The notes: generated by a model from the letters alone, not told the origin. 64,000 nt of DNA from Amycolatopsis echigonensis (GCF_014174495.1 NZ_JACJHR010000008.1:1-64000); one strand, 5' to 3'. Positions 1 through 8,279 are shown, counted from the stretch's first letter. Program-made: numbers and translations.

Positions 1-351
1 GGGGTGGTGTGGGTGCGCTGGTGAGTTGGGTGGGTCGGTGGCGGTTTGGTGGTGGGTGTGCGCGGGTTGGCGGCTGGTTGCGTGGGGTTCGCGGCTGCCG
101 GTTGGGTGCTGGGTTTGCGGCTCGATGTGGGGTTGGGTGCGTCTGATGCAACGAAAGCCGAGTTGGGTGCTTGGCGGTAGCAGCGGCGCGGCGACGGCGG
201 GCGGTCCGTGAAGGGGCCCTTGAGGGAATCCAATTCTGTGAGGGGGCCGCTCACGGACAGGCATGCCAGGGGAAGTCTGAGGGAATCAGAGTCCGCGAGG
301 GCGGCCCTCACGGAGGGCGGCAGGGGCGCGGGCCTCGGGCAGAAATGAGCC
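1..351. other. intergenic stretch with G/T-rich start and inverted repeats
   Basis: No convincing gene is seen here. The first 170 bases are strongly G/T-rich on the plus strand and low in complexity; the short open frames across them are low-complexity Trp/Gly/Val strings. From about 204 onward come inverted repeats of the type GTCCGTGA (204-211) with TCACGGAC (251-258), followed by a related partial copy ending near 315. These resemble the hairpin at 15605-15657. A gene truncated by the left window edge cannot be excluded. Confidence 0.5.
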
Positions 352-393
352 AGGCCCCGCACGAAGTGGATTGGGCCACTTCGTACGGGGCCT
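352..393. terminator. strong hairpin after the minus-strand gene at 433-822
   Basis: Arms at 352-369 and 376-393 pair over 18 positions with a single mismatch around a 6-nt loop. The hairpin lies directly downstream of the minus-strand gene ending at 433, so it probably ends transcription of the DUF397 and downstream gene pair. There is no long U tract, which is usual for actinomycete terminators. Confidence 0.6.
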
Positions 394-432
394 GAAATCA
401 GGGGCGCCGGTGGGGACACCGCGGAAGGTGGA

Positions 433-822
433 TCAGCTAGCGGCGAGCCACTTCGAGCGGCCGCCTCGGCCGGGGATCCAGCAGCCGTTCGCGGAGGCGG
501 CTGCGGTGACCGGGGGGCGCTCGGGGAGGGCGAGGACCTCGCCCAGCACCTGGCTTGCCTCGCCGCGCGAACGCCACAGCGTGGACGTCGGGGCGAAGAT
601 GTTCTGCTCATTGCCAGGGAGGCGGGCGGCCTCGACGTCGTCCTCGGCGTTCAACCGGACGACGTCCACCACGTTGTCGTGGACTCGTACTCCGACCACG
701 GCCTGCATCTCGCCGCTTCCGTCCGTCTGGTGGACGAACCGATAGCCGCGGGCGATCAGTTGCTGCAGGCCTCGTTCGATGTCGAAGGTGGAGCCTACGA
801 CGGCGGCCTCAGCCGAGGACAT
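433..822 (-). CDS. hypothetical protein, downstream partner of DUF397 gene
   Basis: A 129-residue protein of unknown function. I chose the ATG at 822 (MSSAEAAVVG) because it overlaps the end of the upstream DUF397 gene by 14 bases, suggesting translational coupling; an in-frame start further upstream would lie inside the DUF397 gene. The middle contains an alternating hydrophobic segment (GVRVHDNVVDVVRL) compatible with beta strands, and the C-terminus is Pro/Gly-rich. No signal peptide or membrane segment is visible. GC bias at third positions supports coding. Its role is unknown, but the position suggests that it belongs to the XRE/DUF397 regulatory unit. Confidence 0.6.
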   Translation of the reverse strand: MSSAEAAVVGSTFDIERGLQQLIARGYRFVHQTDGSGEMQAVVGVRVHDNVVDVVRLNAEDDVEAARLPGNEQNIFAPTSTLWRSRGEASQVLGEVLALPERPPVTAAASANGCWIPGRGGRSKWLAAS

Positions 823-1048
823 CGTCGAATTCGCCGTCCTTCGCGCCGGCGAGGAAGGCGGCCATCTCCGCACGCGTGTAGACGAGCGCCGGGCCCTCCG
901 GGAAACGGGAGTTCCGCATCGCGATCTCGCCCGAGGTCAGCGGAGCCACTTCGACGCAGTTGCCCACCGCGCCGCTGTAGCTCGCCTTGCGCCACTGTGC
1001 GCCGGTCAGACGGTCGGCCGGAATACCGTTCTCGAACCGCTCAGCCAT
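809..1048 (-). CDS. DUF397 domain protein
   Basis: A 79-residue protein with the DUF397 pattern: a W-R-K-A-S-Y-S core near residues 19-25, then GNCVEVA, then a beta-strand segment and a FLAGAKDGEFDD tail. DUF397 proteins accompany XRE regulators with a DUF5753 domain in actinomycetes and are thought to act with them, possibly antagonistically, in developmental or antibiotic control; that role is inferred here. The XRE partner lies upstream on the same strand (1526-2404). The ATG at 1048 is chosen because GGAAGGTGG precedes it. A likely promoter and an upstream palindrome lie at 1116-1144 and 1212-1251. Confidence 0.88.
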   Translation of the reverse strand: MAERFENGIPADRLTGAQWRKASYSGAVGNCVEVAPLTSGEIAMRNSRFPEGPALVYTRAEMAAFLAGAKDGEFDDVLG

Positions 1049-1115
1049 GATGCCACCTTCCGGGAAGGACGATGAAAAGCTCAGGAATCTGCATGTGCAT
1101 CTGCCTGTGACTTCG

Positions 1116-1144
1116 ACGCTAGCACGCGCGCATGCAGCGGTAAA
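1116..1144 (-). promoter_or_regulatory. predicted promoter of DUF397 gene
   Basis: On the minus strand TTTACC (1144-1139) is followed after exactly 17 bases by TAGCGT (1121-1116), a good actinomycete sigma-70-type spacing and -10 element. The start codon of the DUF397 gene is 68 bases further on. The region also carries several TGCA motifs on either side. Confidence 0.45.
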
Positions 1145-1211
1145 TGCACGTGCAGAATTTCCTGCAAATTTCTCACTGCGTGACGACACGGTTCAGTAGA
1201 AGTTCCCGGAC

Positions 1212-1251
1212 AGGTGATTAGAGCACTACCCGAACGGGTTAATTATCACCT
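1212..1251. promoter_or_regulatory. nested palindrome upstream of DUF397 gene
   Basis: An outer inverted repeat AGGTGAT (1212-1218) / ATCACCT (1245-1251) encloses an inner one, ACCCG-AA-CGGGT (1228-1239). It sits about 70-100 bases upstream of the predicted DUF397 promoter, between the XRE gene and DUF397, and could be a regulator binding site. No binding protein can be named from sequence alone. Confidence 0.35.
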
Positions 1252-1525
1252 TGGGTCACGATATGGGCGGCCGGTTAACGCAGTGCGTTCGTGACTCGCC
1301 GCCGCTGAGTGCGGCGGGCGAATCGGGAACACTCACTGTGACAACGAGGGTCGTCGCGGGAAGAGGTCGAACCGGGTTAGGGGTAACGGGTTTCCGGACT
1401 TATGCACAGCCGGTGATGAGAATGGAGGCGGGCGTTCTCTATTGGCTGCTCGTCGCCCGGATGGTCGGGCCGGAATTCTCGGCCGGGAGAATTTCACTGC
1501 GACCTTGGCGCAGAGAGAGGCGCGC

Positions 1526-2404
1526 TTAGATCTCGGCCTTGCGCTTGGCGATGCGGGCGCGGCTGCGCTCGGGAGTCTCCGCGTCGACGGCCAGCAGGTC
1601 GAGCGCCCGGCCGTACTTCTCGATCTCGTCGCGCTTGTCCAGATAGTGCGCGCCGGTCAGGTACTCGACGTAGACGATGTTCGGCAGTTCCGCCTCCGCG
1701 AAGCGCAGCAGCGAGAACGCGTGCTCGGCCGACAGACCGCTGCGGCAGTACGGCAGGATCTGCACCGACACGTGCGGCAGCGTGGTGACCTCGAGCAGGT
1801 ACTCCAGCTGCTGCCGGAACACCTTCGGTCCGCCGATCGGCCGGTACAGCACCGATTCGTCGAGCACCGCCCAGATGCGCGGCGCGTCCGGGCGGGCCAG
1901 CATCTTCTGCCGCCGCATGCGCAGGGCTACCAGCTGGTCCACGCGTTCGTCGGCCATTTCCGGGCGGCCGTGGCTGAAGATCGCCCGCGCGTACGGCTCG
2001 ATCTGCAGCAGGCCCGACACGAACAGCGGCTCCCAGATCTGGATGCGGGACGCCGCTTCCTCCAGGCCGACAAGATCGGTGAACCACCCGGGCACCGTCT
2101 CGCCGAACTTCCGCCACCAGCCGGCTTCGTTCGACTGCTTGACCATGTCGAGGAACGCTTTGCGCTCTTCCTCGTCGGAGACTCCGTACATGGTGAGCAG
2201 GTCGGCGACGTCGCGTTCCTTGAAGCCGACGCGGCCGAGTTCCAGCCGGGAGATCTTGGATTCCGAACCGCGGATGTTGTAGCCCGCCTGCTGGCGCGTG
2301 ATCCCGGCTTCCTCGCGCAACCGGCGAAGCTGCGAGCCGAGAATCATCCGGCGCGCTGTCGGGCCGAGGCTCTGCTCGCCGGCGGACACGCCTACCGCGT
2401 TCAT
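1526..2404 (-). CDS. XRE-family regulator with DUF5753 domain
   Basis: A 292-residue cytoplasmic DNA-binding protein. The helix-turn-helix covers roughly residues 20-75 (LRRLREEAGITRQQAGYNI ... ESKISRLELGR), followed by the long DUF5753 region with typical features such as W-x-E-P-L-F-V-S-G-L-L-Q and VSVQILPY. Such regulators pair with DUF397 proteins, and one is encoded just downstream. The ATG at 2404 is chosen because the helix-turn-helix begins shortly after it and GGAAGG precedes it; an upstream in-frame GTG would add an unstructured 23-residue leader. A second member of the family lies at 29057-29878. Confidence 0.9.
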   Translation of the reverse strand: MNAVGVSAGEQSLGPTARRMILGSQLRRLREEAGITRQQAGYNIRGSESKISRLELGRVGFKERDVADLLTMYGVSDEEERKAFLDMVKQSNEAGWWRKFGETVPGWFTDLVGLEEAASRIQIWEPLFVSGLLQIEPYARAIFSHGRPEMADERVDQLVALRMRRQKMLARPDAPRIWAVLDESVLYRPIGGPKVFRQQLEYLLEVTTLPHVSVQILPYCRSGLSAEHAFSLLRFAEAELPNIVYVEYLTGAHYLDKRDEIEKYGRALDLLAVDAETPERSRARIAKRKAEI

Positions 2405-2572
2405 GACCAGGGCCCTTCCATCGCCGCTCGCTCGTCCTGGGGACCGAATTCCGACCACCCAAAGTACACGCAAGGCCCTGCCCCGGACAGCGTGGCACGA
2501 GCCTCTGCTCAGGGGATTCTACGGAGTGTGTGCCTCAGAAGACACACCTGCGAGAACAATTGGCGCGGAAAA

Positions 2573-2953
2573 TCAGATCCGCACGATCGGGAGCCAGTGC
2601 GAAAGGTCCGCGCGGCTGCCCGAGGCGGTCACGCGGGCGGCGCTGAGCGCGTCGTCCCATTCCAGGAGGCCGGTCGCCAGTTCGAGCCACGTCCGAGGAT
2701 CGGTCTCGACGACGTTGGGGGGCGTGCCGCGGGTGTGGCGCGGGCCCTCGATGCACTGCACCGCGGCGTACGGAGGCACCCGGACCTCGACGGTGTGCCC
2801 GGGCGCGTCCTGGGCGAGCGTCCGCAGCGTCGCGCGCACCGCGGCGGCCAGCTCAGTGCGGGCCGGATCGGGCCCGTCACCACGCAACCAGTCCGAAACG
2901 GCCAGCACCGCCGCCCGTAACTGTGCGGGATCGACCGAACGCGAAGAGGCCAT
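2573..2953 (-). CDS. sterol carrier-like (bacterial SCP) protein
   Basis: A 126-residue protein resembling the small actinobacterial SCP-type family found beside purine genes. It has an N-terminal helical part (residues 5-50) and a C-terminal alpha/beta part with the recognisable segment VEVRVPPYAAVQCIEGPRHTRGTPPNVVETDP, shown here only in outline, and WLELATGLLEW. The family's ligand is not established. It lies on the purL strand, downstream of purL, as in mycobacteria where a similar gene neighbours purF. The ATG at 2953 is only 59 bases from the divergent gene at 3013, so the two share a short promoter region. Confidence 0.75.
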   Translation of the reverse strand: MASSRSVDPAQLRAAVLAVSDWLRGDGPDPARTELAAAVRATLRTLAQDAPGHTVEVRVPPYAAVQCIEGPRHTRGTPPNVVETDPRTWLELATGLLEWDDALSAARVTASGSRADLSHWLPIVRI

Positions 2954-3012
2954 GCGACAACAGTAGAGTGACCGCGGACGGACTTTCAGGCACCCGGCAC
3001 CGAGGGACGGCG

Positions 3013-3666
3013 ATGGCGCAGCGGGACGAGGCAGATCGGATGGTTTCCCGGACCCCGGCGGGCAAACGCGCGCGCCGGAACGCGTACCCCCGCCGCGGCC
3101 CGCAAGGCAAACCCGAGATCACTCCCGAGATGCGCGCCAACGCGCGGACGAACCCGAACAGCTGGCTGTATGTCATCGACGAGGCCTTCGACGCGCGCGG
3201 TCCGGTGCCGTCGTGGGCGGTCGTCGGCGCGTACCCGGTGAACGGGACGGGAGAGGTCGTCGAGGACTTCCACCCCAACGACCGGTACCGCCCCTCCCCG
3301 AAGGCGCTCGGTTTTCCCGAGCCGCGCAACGAACTCGAGCAACTGCTGCAGATGGTCCGGACCGAACACCGGCCCCCCGAGGACCTGCCGCGCGTCATCC
3401 TCGATTCGACGCTGCTGGTCTACGCCCTGTCCCCGGTGCAGCGCACGGTCATCGGCTTCCACAACACCGACGGCCGGGTCATGGTGCCGGCGTACACGTC
3501 GAAGTCGCTGGTGCCGCGCGAATGGCCGCACGCCCGCGCGGTGCTCGGCCGCGACATCGTCGGGCTGCTCGCCGGACATCCGCTCGCGATCAACCCGCAC
3601 GACCTGATCACCGCCGTCGTCCCGGCCGAGCACCTGATGAAGGCGCTGGCCGAAGAACGGCGCTGA
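3013..3666 (+). CDS. type VII secretion system-associated protein
   Basis: A 217-residue soluble protein. After a basic N-terminus (residues 10-40) it follows the layout of actinomycete T7SS-associated proteins: NPNSWLYVIDEAF, then P-x-W-A-V-V-G, then RYRPSPKALGFPEP, then a strand-rich domain reminiscent of SseB ending AINPHDLITAVVPAEHL. The family is linked to ESX secretion by gene neighbourhood; its biochemical role is unknown. The ATG at 3013 follows GAGGGACGG at a suitable distance. The window's ESX substrate genes lie 46 kb away, so this copy is not adjacent to them. Confidence 0.7.
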   Translation: MAQRDEADRMVSRTPAGKRARRNAYPRRGPQGKPEITPEMRANARTNPNSWLYVIDEAFDARGPVPSWAVVGAYPVNGTGEVVEDFHPNDRYRPSPKALGFPEPRNELEQLLQMVRTEHRPPEDLPRVILDSTLLVYALSPVQRTVIGFHNTDGRVMVPAYTSKSLVPREWPHARAVLGRDIVGLLAGHPLAINPHDLITAVVPAEHLMKALAEERR

Positions 3667-3767
3667 CCTGGGCAGACCACTCTGCCGAGTGATCATGATT
3701 CGCCGAAATCCGCTCACCCGGGCATCGTGACGCAGTAGAAGTACACGTGTCCGGTGAGGAGCCTTGG

Positions 3768-4574
3768 GTGAAGCGTCATCTGCTGCTGCGCTGGAGCGCG
3801 GTTCTCTTCGCCGGGATCACCGGCACGTCCTTGTGCGAAACGGCGCTGGCCGCCCCGAGCTACGCCGGGGCCGCCGACAACTACGCCGGTTCGCAAATCG
3901 CGAAACACGAAGGCGTGCTGGGAGCGCCGAACATCTCGTACACGACGGAAGACCAGTACCTCGGGCACGACGTCAGCGGACACCAGGGAGCGGTCGACTG
4001 GCCGGCCGCGGCGGCAGCGGGCGCGAAGTTCGTGTACGTGAAAGCGACCGAGGGCACCGGGTTCGTCAGCGGGCAATTCGCCCAGCAGTACAACGGTTCC
4101 TACCAAGTCGGGATCGTCCGCGGCGCCTACCACTTCGCGCGGCCGGACGTGTCCGACGGAGCTGCGCAGGCCAACTACTTCCTCGCGCACGGCGGCGGCT
4201 GGTCGGCCGACGGCAGGACGCTTCCGGGCGCACTCGACATGGAATACAACCCCTACGGCGAAACGTGTTACGGCAAGGACGCGAACGGGATGGTCGCGTG
4301 GATCCGCGCGTTCTCCGACACCTATCGCGCGCGCACCGGACGGCTGCCGACGATCTATACCTCGACCAGCTGGTGGAAACGCTGCACCGGAAACAACCCT
4401 TCTTTCGGAGGGAATCCGCTGTGGATCGCGCGCTACAACTCCTTCATCGGCGAACTGCCCGCGGGCTGGGGACAGCACGCCATCTGGCAGTTCTCGGACA
4501 GCGGGACCCTGCCCGGGGACCAGAACTGGCTCAACGGAACCCAGTCGGCGCTGCGCAATCTGGCATTCGGGTGA
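3768..4574 (+). CDS. secreted GH25 muramidase (lysozyme), copy 1
   Basis: A 268-residue exported N-acetylmuramidase. A Sec-type signal peptide (KRHLLLRWSAVLFAGI, then ...ALAAP) is followed by a GH25 catalytic domain from about residue 67: GHDVSGHQGAVDW, FVYVKATEG, GAYHFARP, and ALDMEYNPYG with the catalytic Asp/Glu pair; IYTSTSWW and AIWQFSDSG complete the fold. It should cleave MurNAc-GlcNAc bonds in peptidoglycan. I prefer the GTG at 3768, preceded by GGTGAGGAG, over an in-frame GTG at 3747. A paralogue follows at 4748 in the same orientation. No cell-wall binding repeats are seen. Confidence 0.92.
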   Translation: MKRHLLLRWSAVLFAGITGTSLCETALAAPSYAGAADNYAGSQIAKHEGVLGAPNISYTTEDQYLGHDVSGHQGAVDWPAAAAAGAKFVYVKATEGTGFVSGQFAQQYNGSYQVGIVRGAYHFARPDVSDGAAQANYFLAHGGGWSADGRTLPGALDMEYNPYGETCYGKDANGMVAWIRAFSDTYRARTGRLPTIYTSTSWWKRCTGNNPSFGGNPLWIARYNSFIGELPAGWGQHAIWQFSDSGTLPGDQNWLNGTQSALRNLAFG

Positions 4575-4576
4575 AC

Positions 4577-4597
4577 ATTCGTGACGTCGTCACGAAT
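4577..4597. promoter_or_regulatory. perfect palindrome between the two muramidase genes
   Basis: ATTCGTGAC (4577-4585) and GTCACGAAT (4589-4597) are exact reverse complements around the 3-base centre GTC. It begins three bases after the stop codon of the first muramidase and lies about 150 bases before the second. It lacks a U tract, so it may be an operator rather than a terminator; both readings remain possible. Confidence 0.5.
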
Positions 4598-4747
4598 TAG
4601 TCATCACCGCCCGATGAAAATCACCCACCCGCCCATTCATCTTCACGGAACTTGATGACAAACGACGATTCGTCCTCAAGAATCTCCCCCGTGGCGGCTA
4701 CCTGCACATAGCCGCCCTCCGCGAGGGTATCTGTGAAGGGATCGACG

Positions 4748-5638
4748 ATGTCCACTTCCCGAAGAGGACGGCGTACCGCGCTGCTGTCCGCTCTGACCGT
4801 CCCTGTTGTCGCGCTCCTGCTCGGCGCTTCGACGGAGGCGACGGCCGCCCCGGCGGCTTCCCCGCTTTCGCCGCGGGAGATCAACGCCGTCAACGCCGAC
4901 ATCCAGGCGAACAACCACACCATGGGATCGCAGATCCGGCGCGTCGAGGGGGATCACTCCACCCCCGACACGAAAGCCGCCGCGCAGCAGCCGCAGCCCG
5001 CGACCGCGCTGCCGAACCAGGTGGCGGCCACCGTCGCCGGCATCGATGTCGCCAGCTACCAAGGCAACGTCGACTGGGGCAACTGGTGGGGCCAGGGCAA
5101 GCGATTCGTCTGGACCAAGGCGACCGAGAGCACGAACTACACGAACCCGTACTTCGCCCAGCAGTACAACGGTTCCTACAACCAGGGATTCATCCGCGGC
5201 GCCTACCATTTCGCCACTCCGAACACCTCCAGCGGCGCGGCACAGGCGACCTACTTCGTCGCGCACGGCGGCGGCTGGTCCGGGGACGGCAAAACGCTGC
5301 CCGGCGCGCTGGACATGGAGTACAACCCCTACGGCGCGACCTGTTACGGCTTGAGCAAATCCGCGATGACGGCGTGGATCAAGGACTTCCACGACACCTA
5401 TCACGCGAAAACGGGGCGCTGGCCGGTGATCTACACGTCGACGAACTGGTGGAACCAGTGCGTCAGCGGCGATTTCTCGAGCACCGCGCCGCTGTGGGTC
5501 GCGCGGTACGCGTCCTCGGCCGGCACGCTTCCGTACAACTGGGGCTACTACACCGTGTGGCAGTACACCTCGAGCCCGCTGGACCAGGACACGTTCAACG
5601 GCGCCTACGACCGGCTGCAGGCACTCGCCAACGGCTGA
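4748..5638 (+). CDS. secreted GH25 muramidase (lysozyme), copy 2
   Basis: A 296-residue exported muramidase paralogous to the gene at 3768. The signal peptide (RRGRRTALLSALTVPVVALLL ... ATAAPA, residues 5-38) is followed by a Gln/Ala-rich spacer of about 60 residues and a GH25 domain: GIDVASYQGNVDWG, FVWTKATEST, GAYHFATPN, ALDMEYNPYG with the catalytic acidic residues, IYTSTNWW and TVWQYTSSP. The ATG at 4748 is preceded by GAAGGGA; an upstream in-frame GTG at 4733 overlaps that site. The shared stretch FAQQYNGSY in both copies points to a recent tandem duplication. Divergent N-terminal spacers may give them different wall positions. Confidence 0.92.
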   Translation: MSTSRRGRRTALLSALTVPVVALLLGASTEATAAPAASPLSPREINAVNADIQANNHTMGSQIRRVEGDHSTPDTKAAAQQPQPATALPNQVAATVAGIDVASYQGNVDWGNWWGQGKRFVWTKATESTNYTNPYFAQQYNGSYNQGFIRGAYHFATPNTSSGAAQATYFVAHGGGWSGDGKTLPGALDMEYNPYGATCYGLSKSAMTAWIKDFHDTYHAKTGRWPVIYTSTNWWNQCVSGDFSSTAPLWVARYASSAGTLPYNWGYYTVWQYTSSPLDQDTFNGAYDRLQALANG

Positions 5639-5656
5639 CCTGACGGCGCGACCGAC

Positions 5657-5707
5657 GCGGCTCCCGGTTCTCCCCTCCTCCTGCCGGGCGGGGCGGCCGG
5701 GAGCCGC
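5657..5707. terminator. terminator hairpin after muramidase 2
   Basis: GCGGCTCCCGG (5657-5667) pairs exactly with CCGGGAGCCGC (5697-5707), followed by CTTTG. It lies just after the stop codon at 5638 and ends the muramidase unit. Confidence 0.7.
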
Positions 5708-5823
5708 CTTTGTGCGAGCGTCGCCCGCCTTGCACAATTGCGGGCCTGGGGCGGAGACGGAACCGCCTGGGCCGGCGGGGCGTCAGACCGCGGCGCGAGT
5801 CGGTGCAGCAGGAAGGCGGAACC

Positions 5824-6660
5824 ATGACTTACCCACCGCAGCCCGGACAGGGCGGGGACCCCTATGGCCAGGGCTGGCAGCAGCCCGGCTCGGGCGGGGT
5901 TCCGCAGCAGCCGGGGTGGGACCCCAACCAGGCTCAGCCGCAGCCGGGCTGGGACCCGAACGCCCACCAGCAGCAGCCTTACGGCGGCGCCCCGCAGCAG
6001 GGCTGGGACCCGAACGCCCAGCAGCAGTACCCGGGATATCCGCAGCAGCCATACGGCGGCACCCAGCAGTTCCCGCAGCAGGGCTGGGACCAGGGGCAAT
6101 ACCCCGGCGGGCCGGGCGGCGAACCGCCGAAGAACAACAAGACCGGCCTGTGGATCGGCATCGCGGTCGCGGTCGTCGTGCTCGTCGCGCTGGGCATCAC
6201 CGGATTCGTCGCACCCGGCTTCTTCCTGAGCAAGGACGACAAGAGCAGCTCGCAGGCGCAGCCGCCCGCCCCGGCACCGTCCCCGTCGTCGGACGCTCCG
6301 TTGCCGAGCGACTCGTCGTCGCCGTCCACTGATTCGAGCGACGACCCCGGCACCGGCGGGTCCGGTTCGGGCGAGGCGAAGCAGGTCATCAACGACTTCA
6401 TCGCCAAGCTCAACGCCAAGGACGCGGCCGGTGCGACCGCGATGGCCTGCCAGGGCACCGAGAGCATGTCGAAGAAGAGCATCGACGAGACCACCAGCGG
6501 CGACCCGCAGCTCACGCTGACCAAGGTCACCGAGGGCAGTGCCACGACGAGCGCCCGGCTCACCGGCAAGCTGTCGGGCAAGGACGCCAGCGGCACGATG
6601 GTCGTGATGAACCGCGGCGGCGGTTACTGCGTGGGGCTGTACCTGATCCTGGCGTTCTGA
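5824..6660 (+). CDS. Pro/Gln-rich single-pass membrane protein
   Basis: A 278-residue protein with three parts. Residues 1-100 are rich in Pro, Gln and Gly and contain repeated QPGWDPN and QQGWDPN units. Residues about 108-135 form one membrane helix (TGLWIGIAVAVVVLVALGITG). The rest is outside the cell: an Ser/Pro/Asp-rich linker, then a folded domain of about 100 residues (AKQVINDFIAKLNAKDAAGATAMAC ... MNRGGGYCVGLYLILAF) resembling the DUF4878/NTF2-like domains of actinobacterial membrane proteins. Function is unknown; a sensing or scaffolding role at the membrane is only a guess. The ATG at 5824 follows GGAAGGCGGA. Confidence 0.8.
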   Translation: MTYPPQPGQGGDPYGQGWQQPGSGGVPQQPGWDPNQAQPQPGWDPNAHQQQPYGGAPQQGWDPNAQQQYPGYPQQPYGGTQQFPQQGWDQGQYPGGPGGEPPKNNKTGLWIGIAVAVVVLVALGITGFVAPGFFLSKDDKSSSQAQPPAPAPSPSSDAPLPSDSSSPSTDSSDDPGTGGSGSGEAKQVINDFIAKLNAKDAAGATAMACQGTESMSKKSIDETTSGDPQLTLTKVTEGSATTSARLTGKLSGKDASGTMVVMNRGGGYCVGLYLILAF

Positions 6661-6664
6661 CCCG

Positions 6665-7600
6665 GTGCGCTCGCCGCTGCCGTGGACGTTGATCGCGTCC
6701 GTAGTACTGCTGTGCGGGGTCGGTGGCTGGCTGCTCACCGACCCCGCGACCAGCCGCAGTGAAGCGCTGAAAACCGGCGGTCTCGCCGGTGGCGCGGTCG
6801 TGGCGCTGTATGCGTTGTGGCTCAACGATCGCCGTCGCCGCGTCGAGGAAGCGCGACAGGTGATTGAACAGCAGCGGCACGACGTCGACCGCGAGCGGAT
6901 CTCCGACGAGCGGTTCGCGAAATCGGTGGAATTGCTGGGGCACGAGGCCGATCAGGTGCGGGTGGGGGCGTTGCACCCGCTGGCCGGGCTGGCGCGCACG
7001 CGACCGGAGTATCGGCAGACTGTGCTGGATGTGCTGTGTTCATACCTCCGGCGGCCGTTCACGCATGGCCGCTACGACGGTAAGGACAGCACTCCGGAGC
7101 AGGAGCGCGAACTGCAGGTGCGGCTCACCGCACAGCGGCTGGTCCGGGATCTGCTGCCACCGTCCGATGTGGACGGTCCGGGTCCGGACCTCGATCTGAC
7201 CGGCGCGGTGCTGGAGTATTTCGACCTTTCCCGTCGCCGGATCGGCGGCCTGCTGCTGCGGCACGCTTCGCTGTACAGCAGCACGAACCTCAGCGGGTGC
7301 GTCTTCACCGGGCAGGCCTACTTCACCGCGGCGGGCACCGGACCGGGCCGCCTGGTGGGTCTTTTCCGTTGCCGCAACGCGACTTTTCTCGACCGGGCTT
7401 GGTTTTCCGGCACCGCGTTCTCGGAGCGGACCAATTTCTCCGACACCGCGTTCAAGGGCAGGACTACCTTCAAGGGCGCGAGTTTCGCGAAGGAAGTCCT
7501 GTTCGACGGGGCCACTTTTTCGGATTCGGCTGAAGTACAGCTGCCCGACGGCTGGAAGTTAGAACCACAGAATGGCGGCTATGTCGCGGTGCCGATCTGA
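6665..7600 (+). CDS. pentapeptide-repeat membrane protein
   Basis: A 311-residue protein that starts with GTG four bases after the preceding stop. Two N-terminal membrane helices (PWTLIASVVLLCGVGGWLL and TGGLAGGAVVALYALWL) are followed by a charged coiled segment and a helical region around residues 85-150. The C-terminal part (about 170-295) has pentapeptide repeats of A(D/N)LXX type: LDLTGAVLEYFDLS, NATFLDRAWFSGTAF, TNFSDTAFKGRTTFKGASF. Such repeats fold into a right-handed beta helix. Similar actinomycete membrane proteins exist without known function. Close spacing suggests co-transcription with the gene at 5824. Confidence 0.85.
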   Translation: MRSPLPWTLIASVVLLCGVGGWLLTDPATSRSEALKTGGLAGGAVVALYALWLNDRRRRVEEARQVIEQQRHDVDRERISDERFAKSVELLGHEADQVRVGALHPLAGLARTRPEYRQTVLDVLCSYLRRPFTHGRYDGKDSTPEQERELQVRLTAQRLVRDLLPPSDVDGPGPDLDLTGAVLEYFDLSRRRIGGLLLRHASLYSSTNLSGCVFTGQAYFTAAGTGPGRLVGLFRCRNATFLDRAWFSGTAFSERTNFSDTAFKGRTTFKGASFAKEVLFDGATFSDSAEVQLPDGWKLEPQNGGYVAVPI

Positions 7601-7616
7601 GTAGCATCGAGAAACC

Positions 7617-8279
7617 GTGGACGTCTACGAAGCGGTGCGCTCCCGGCGGTCTGTCCGCGGCTTCCTCGGCAAGCCGGTCCCCGACGAAATCCTGACCCGA
7701 GTCCTCACCACGGCGTTGCGCGCCCCCTCCGGGGGAAACCTGCAGCCGTGGCGGGTTTATGTCCTGTCCGGCGCGAAGCTGGACGAGCTGAAATGCCTGG
7801 TCCAGCGGCGCATCGCCGAGGGCGATACCGGTGATCCGCCCCAGGTTCTGCCCTATCCGCAAGCGCTGCCTGAGCGGTACGCGCGGCGGATCGAGGAACT
7901 AGGCGTGCTGCGCTACGGCGCGGTCGGGATCGCGCGGGAGGACTACGCCGGCCGGGAGCGGGTCCGCGTCCGGAATTGGGATTGCTTCGGCGCTCCGGTC
8001 GCGCTGTTCTGCTATCTGAACGAGCACATGCTGCCGCCGCAATGGCTGGACGCGGGGGCTTTCCTGCAGACCGTGATGCTGCTGCTCCGCGCGGAGGGGC
8101 TCGACAGCTGCGCCCAGATCGCGTGGGGCCGGTACCACCGCAGCGTCACGGAGATCGCGGAACCGCCCGCCGGATATGTCCTCGGCTGCGGCATGTCGAT
8201 CGGGTACGCCGATCCCGACGAACCCCGGCCCTCGATCCCGCGCGCGCCGCTGGCGGAAGTGGTCACCTTCCGGTCGTGA
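7617..8279 (+). CDS. nitroreductase family protein
   Basis: A 220-residue FMN-dependent oxidoreductase of the nitroreductase fold. The N-terminal SRRSVRGF motif and PSGGNLQPWRVYV (residues 36-49) are the FMN- and NAD(P)H-binding signatures; GAPVALFCYLNE and the C-terminal GCGMSIGYADP complete the domain. The substrate cannot be told from sequence. GTG at 7617 is the only sensible start; no Shine-Dalgarno sequence is visible, and a TAGCAT element ends nine bases upstream, so the transcript may be nearly leaderless. It converges on purL across a strong hairpin. Confidence 0.9.
   Translation: MDVYEAVRSRRSVRGFLGKPVPDEILTRVLTTALRAPSGGNLQPWRVYVLSGAKLDELKCLVQRRIAEGDTGDPPQVLPYPQALPERYARRIEELGVLRYGAVGIAREDYAGRERVRVRNWDCFGAPVALFCYLNEHMLPPQWLDAGAFLQTVMLLLRAEGLDSCAQIAWGRYHRSVTEIAEPPAGYVLGCGMSIGYADPDEPRPSIPRAPLAEVVTFRS

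Noticed and set aside
26..211. Small Trp/Gly-rich protein at the window start
   Set aside because: Low-complexity G/T-rich DNA; no ribosome site and no codon preference like the real genes.
2526..2547. GTGTGT/ACACAC inverted repeat as terminator of the SCP-like gene or operator of the XRE gene
   Set aside because: Six-base arms with a ten-base loop are too weak to assign either role.
1442..2920. Plus-strand open frame of almost 500 codons opposite the XRE and SCP-like genes
   Set aside because: It runs across two well supported minus-strand genes and their intergenic space and has no recognisable domain.
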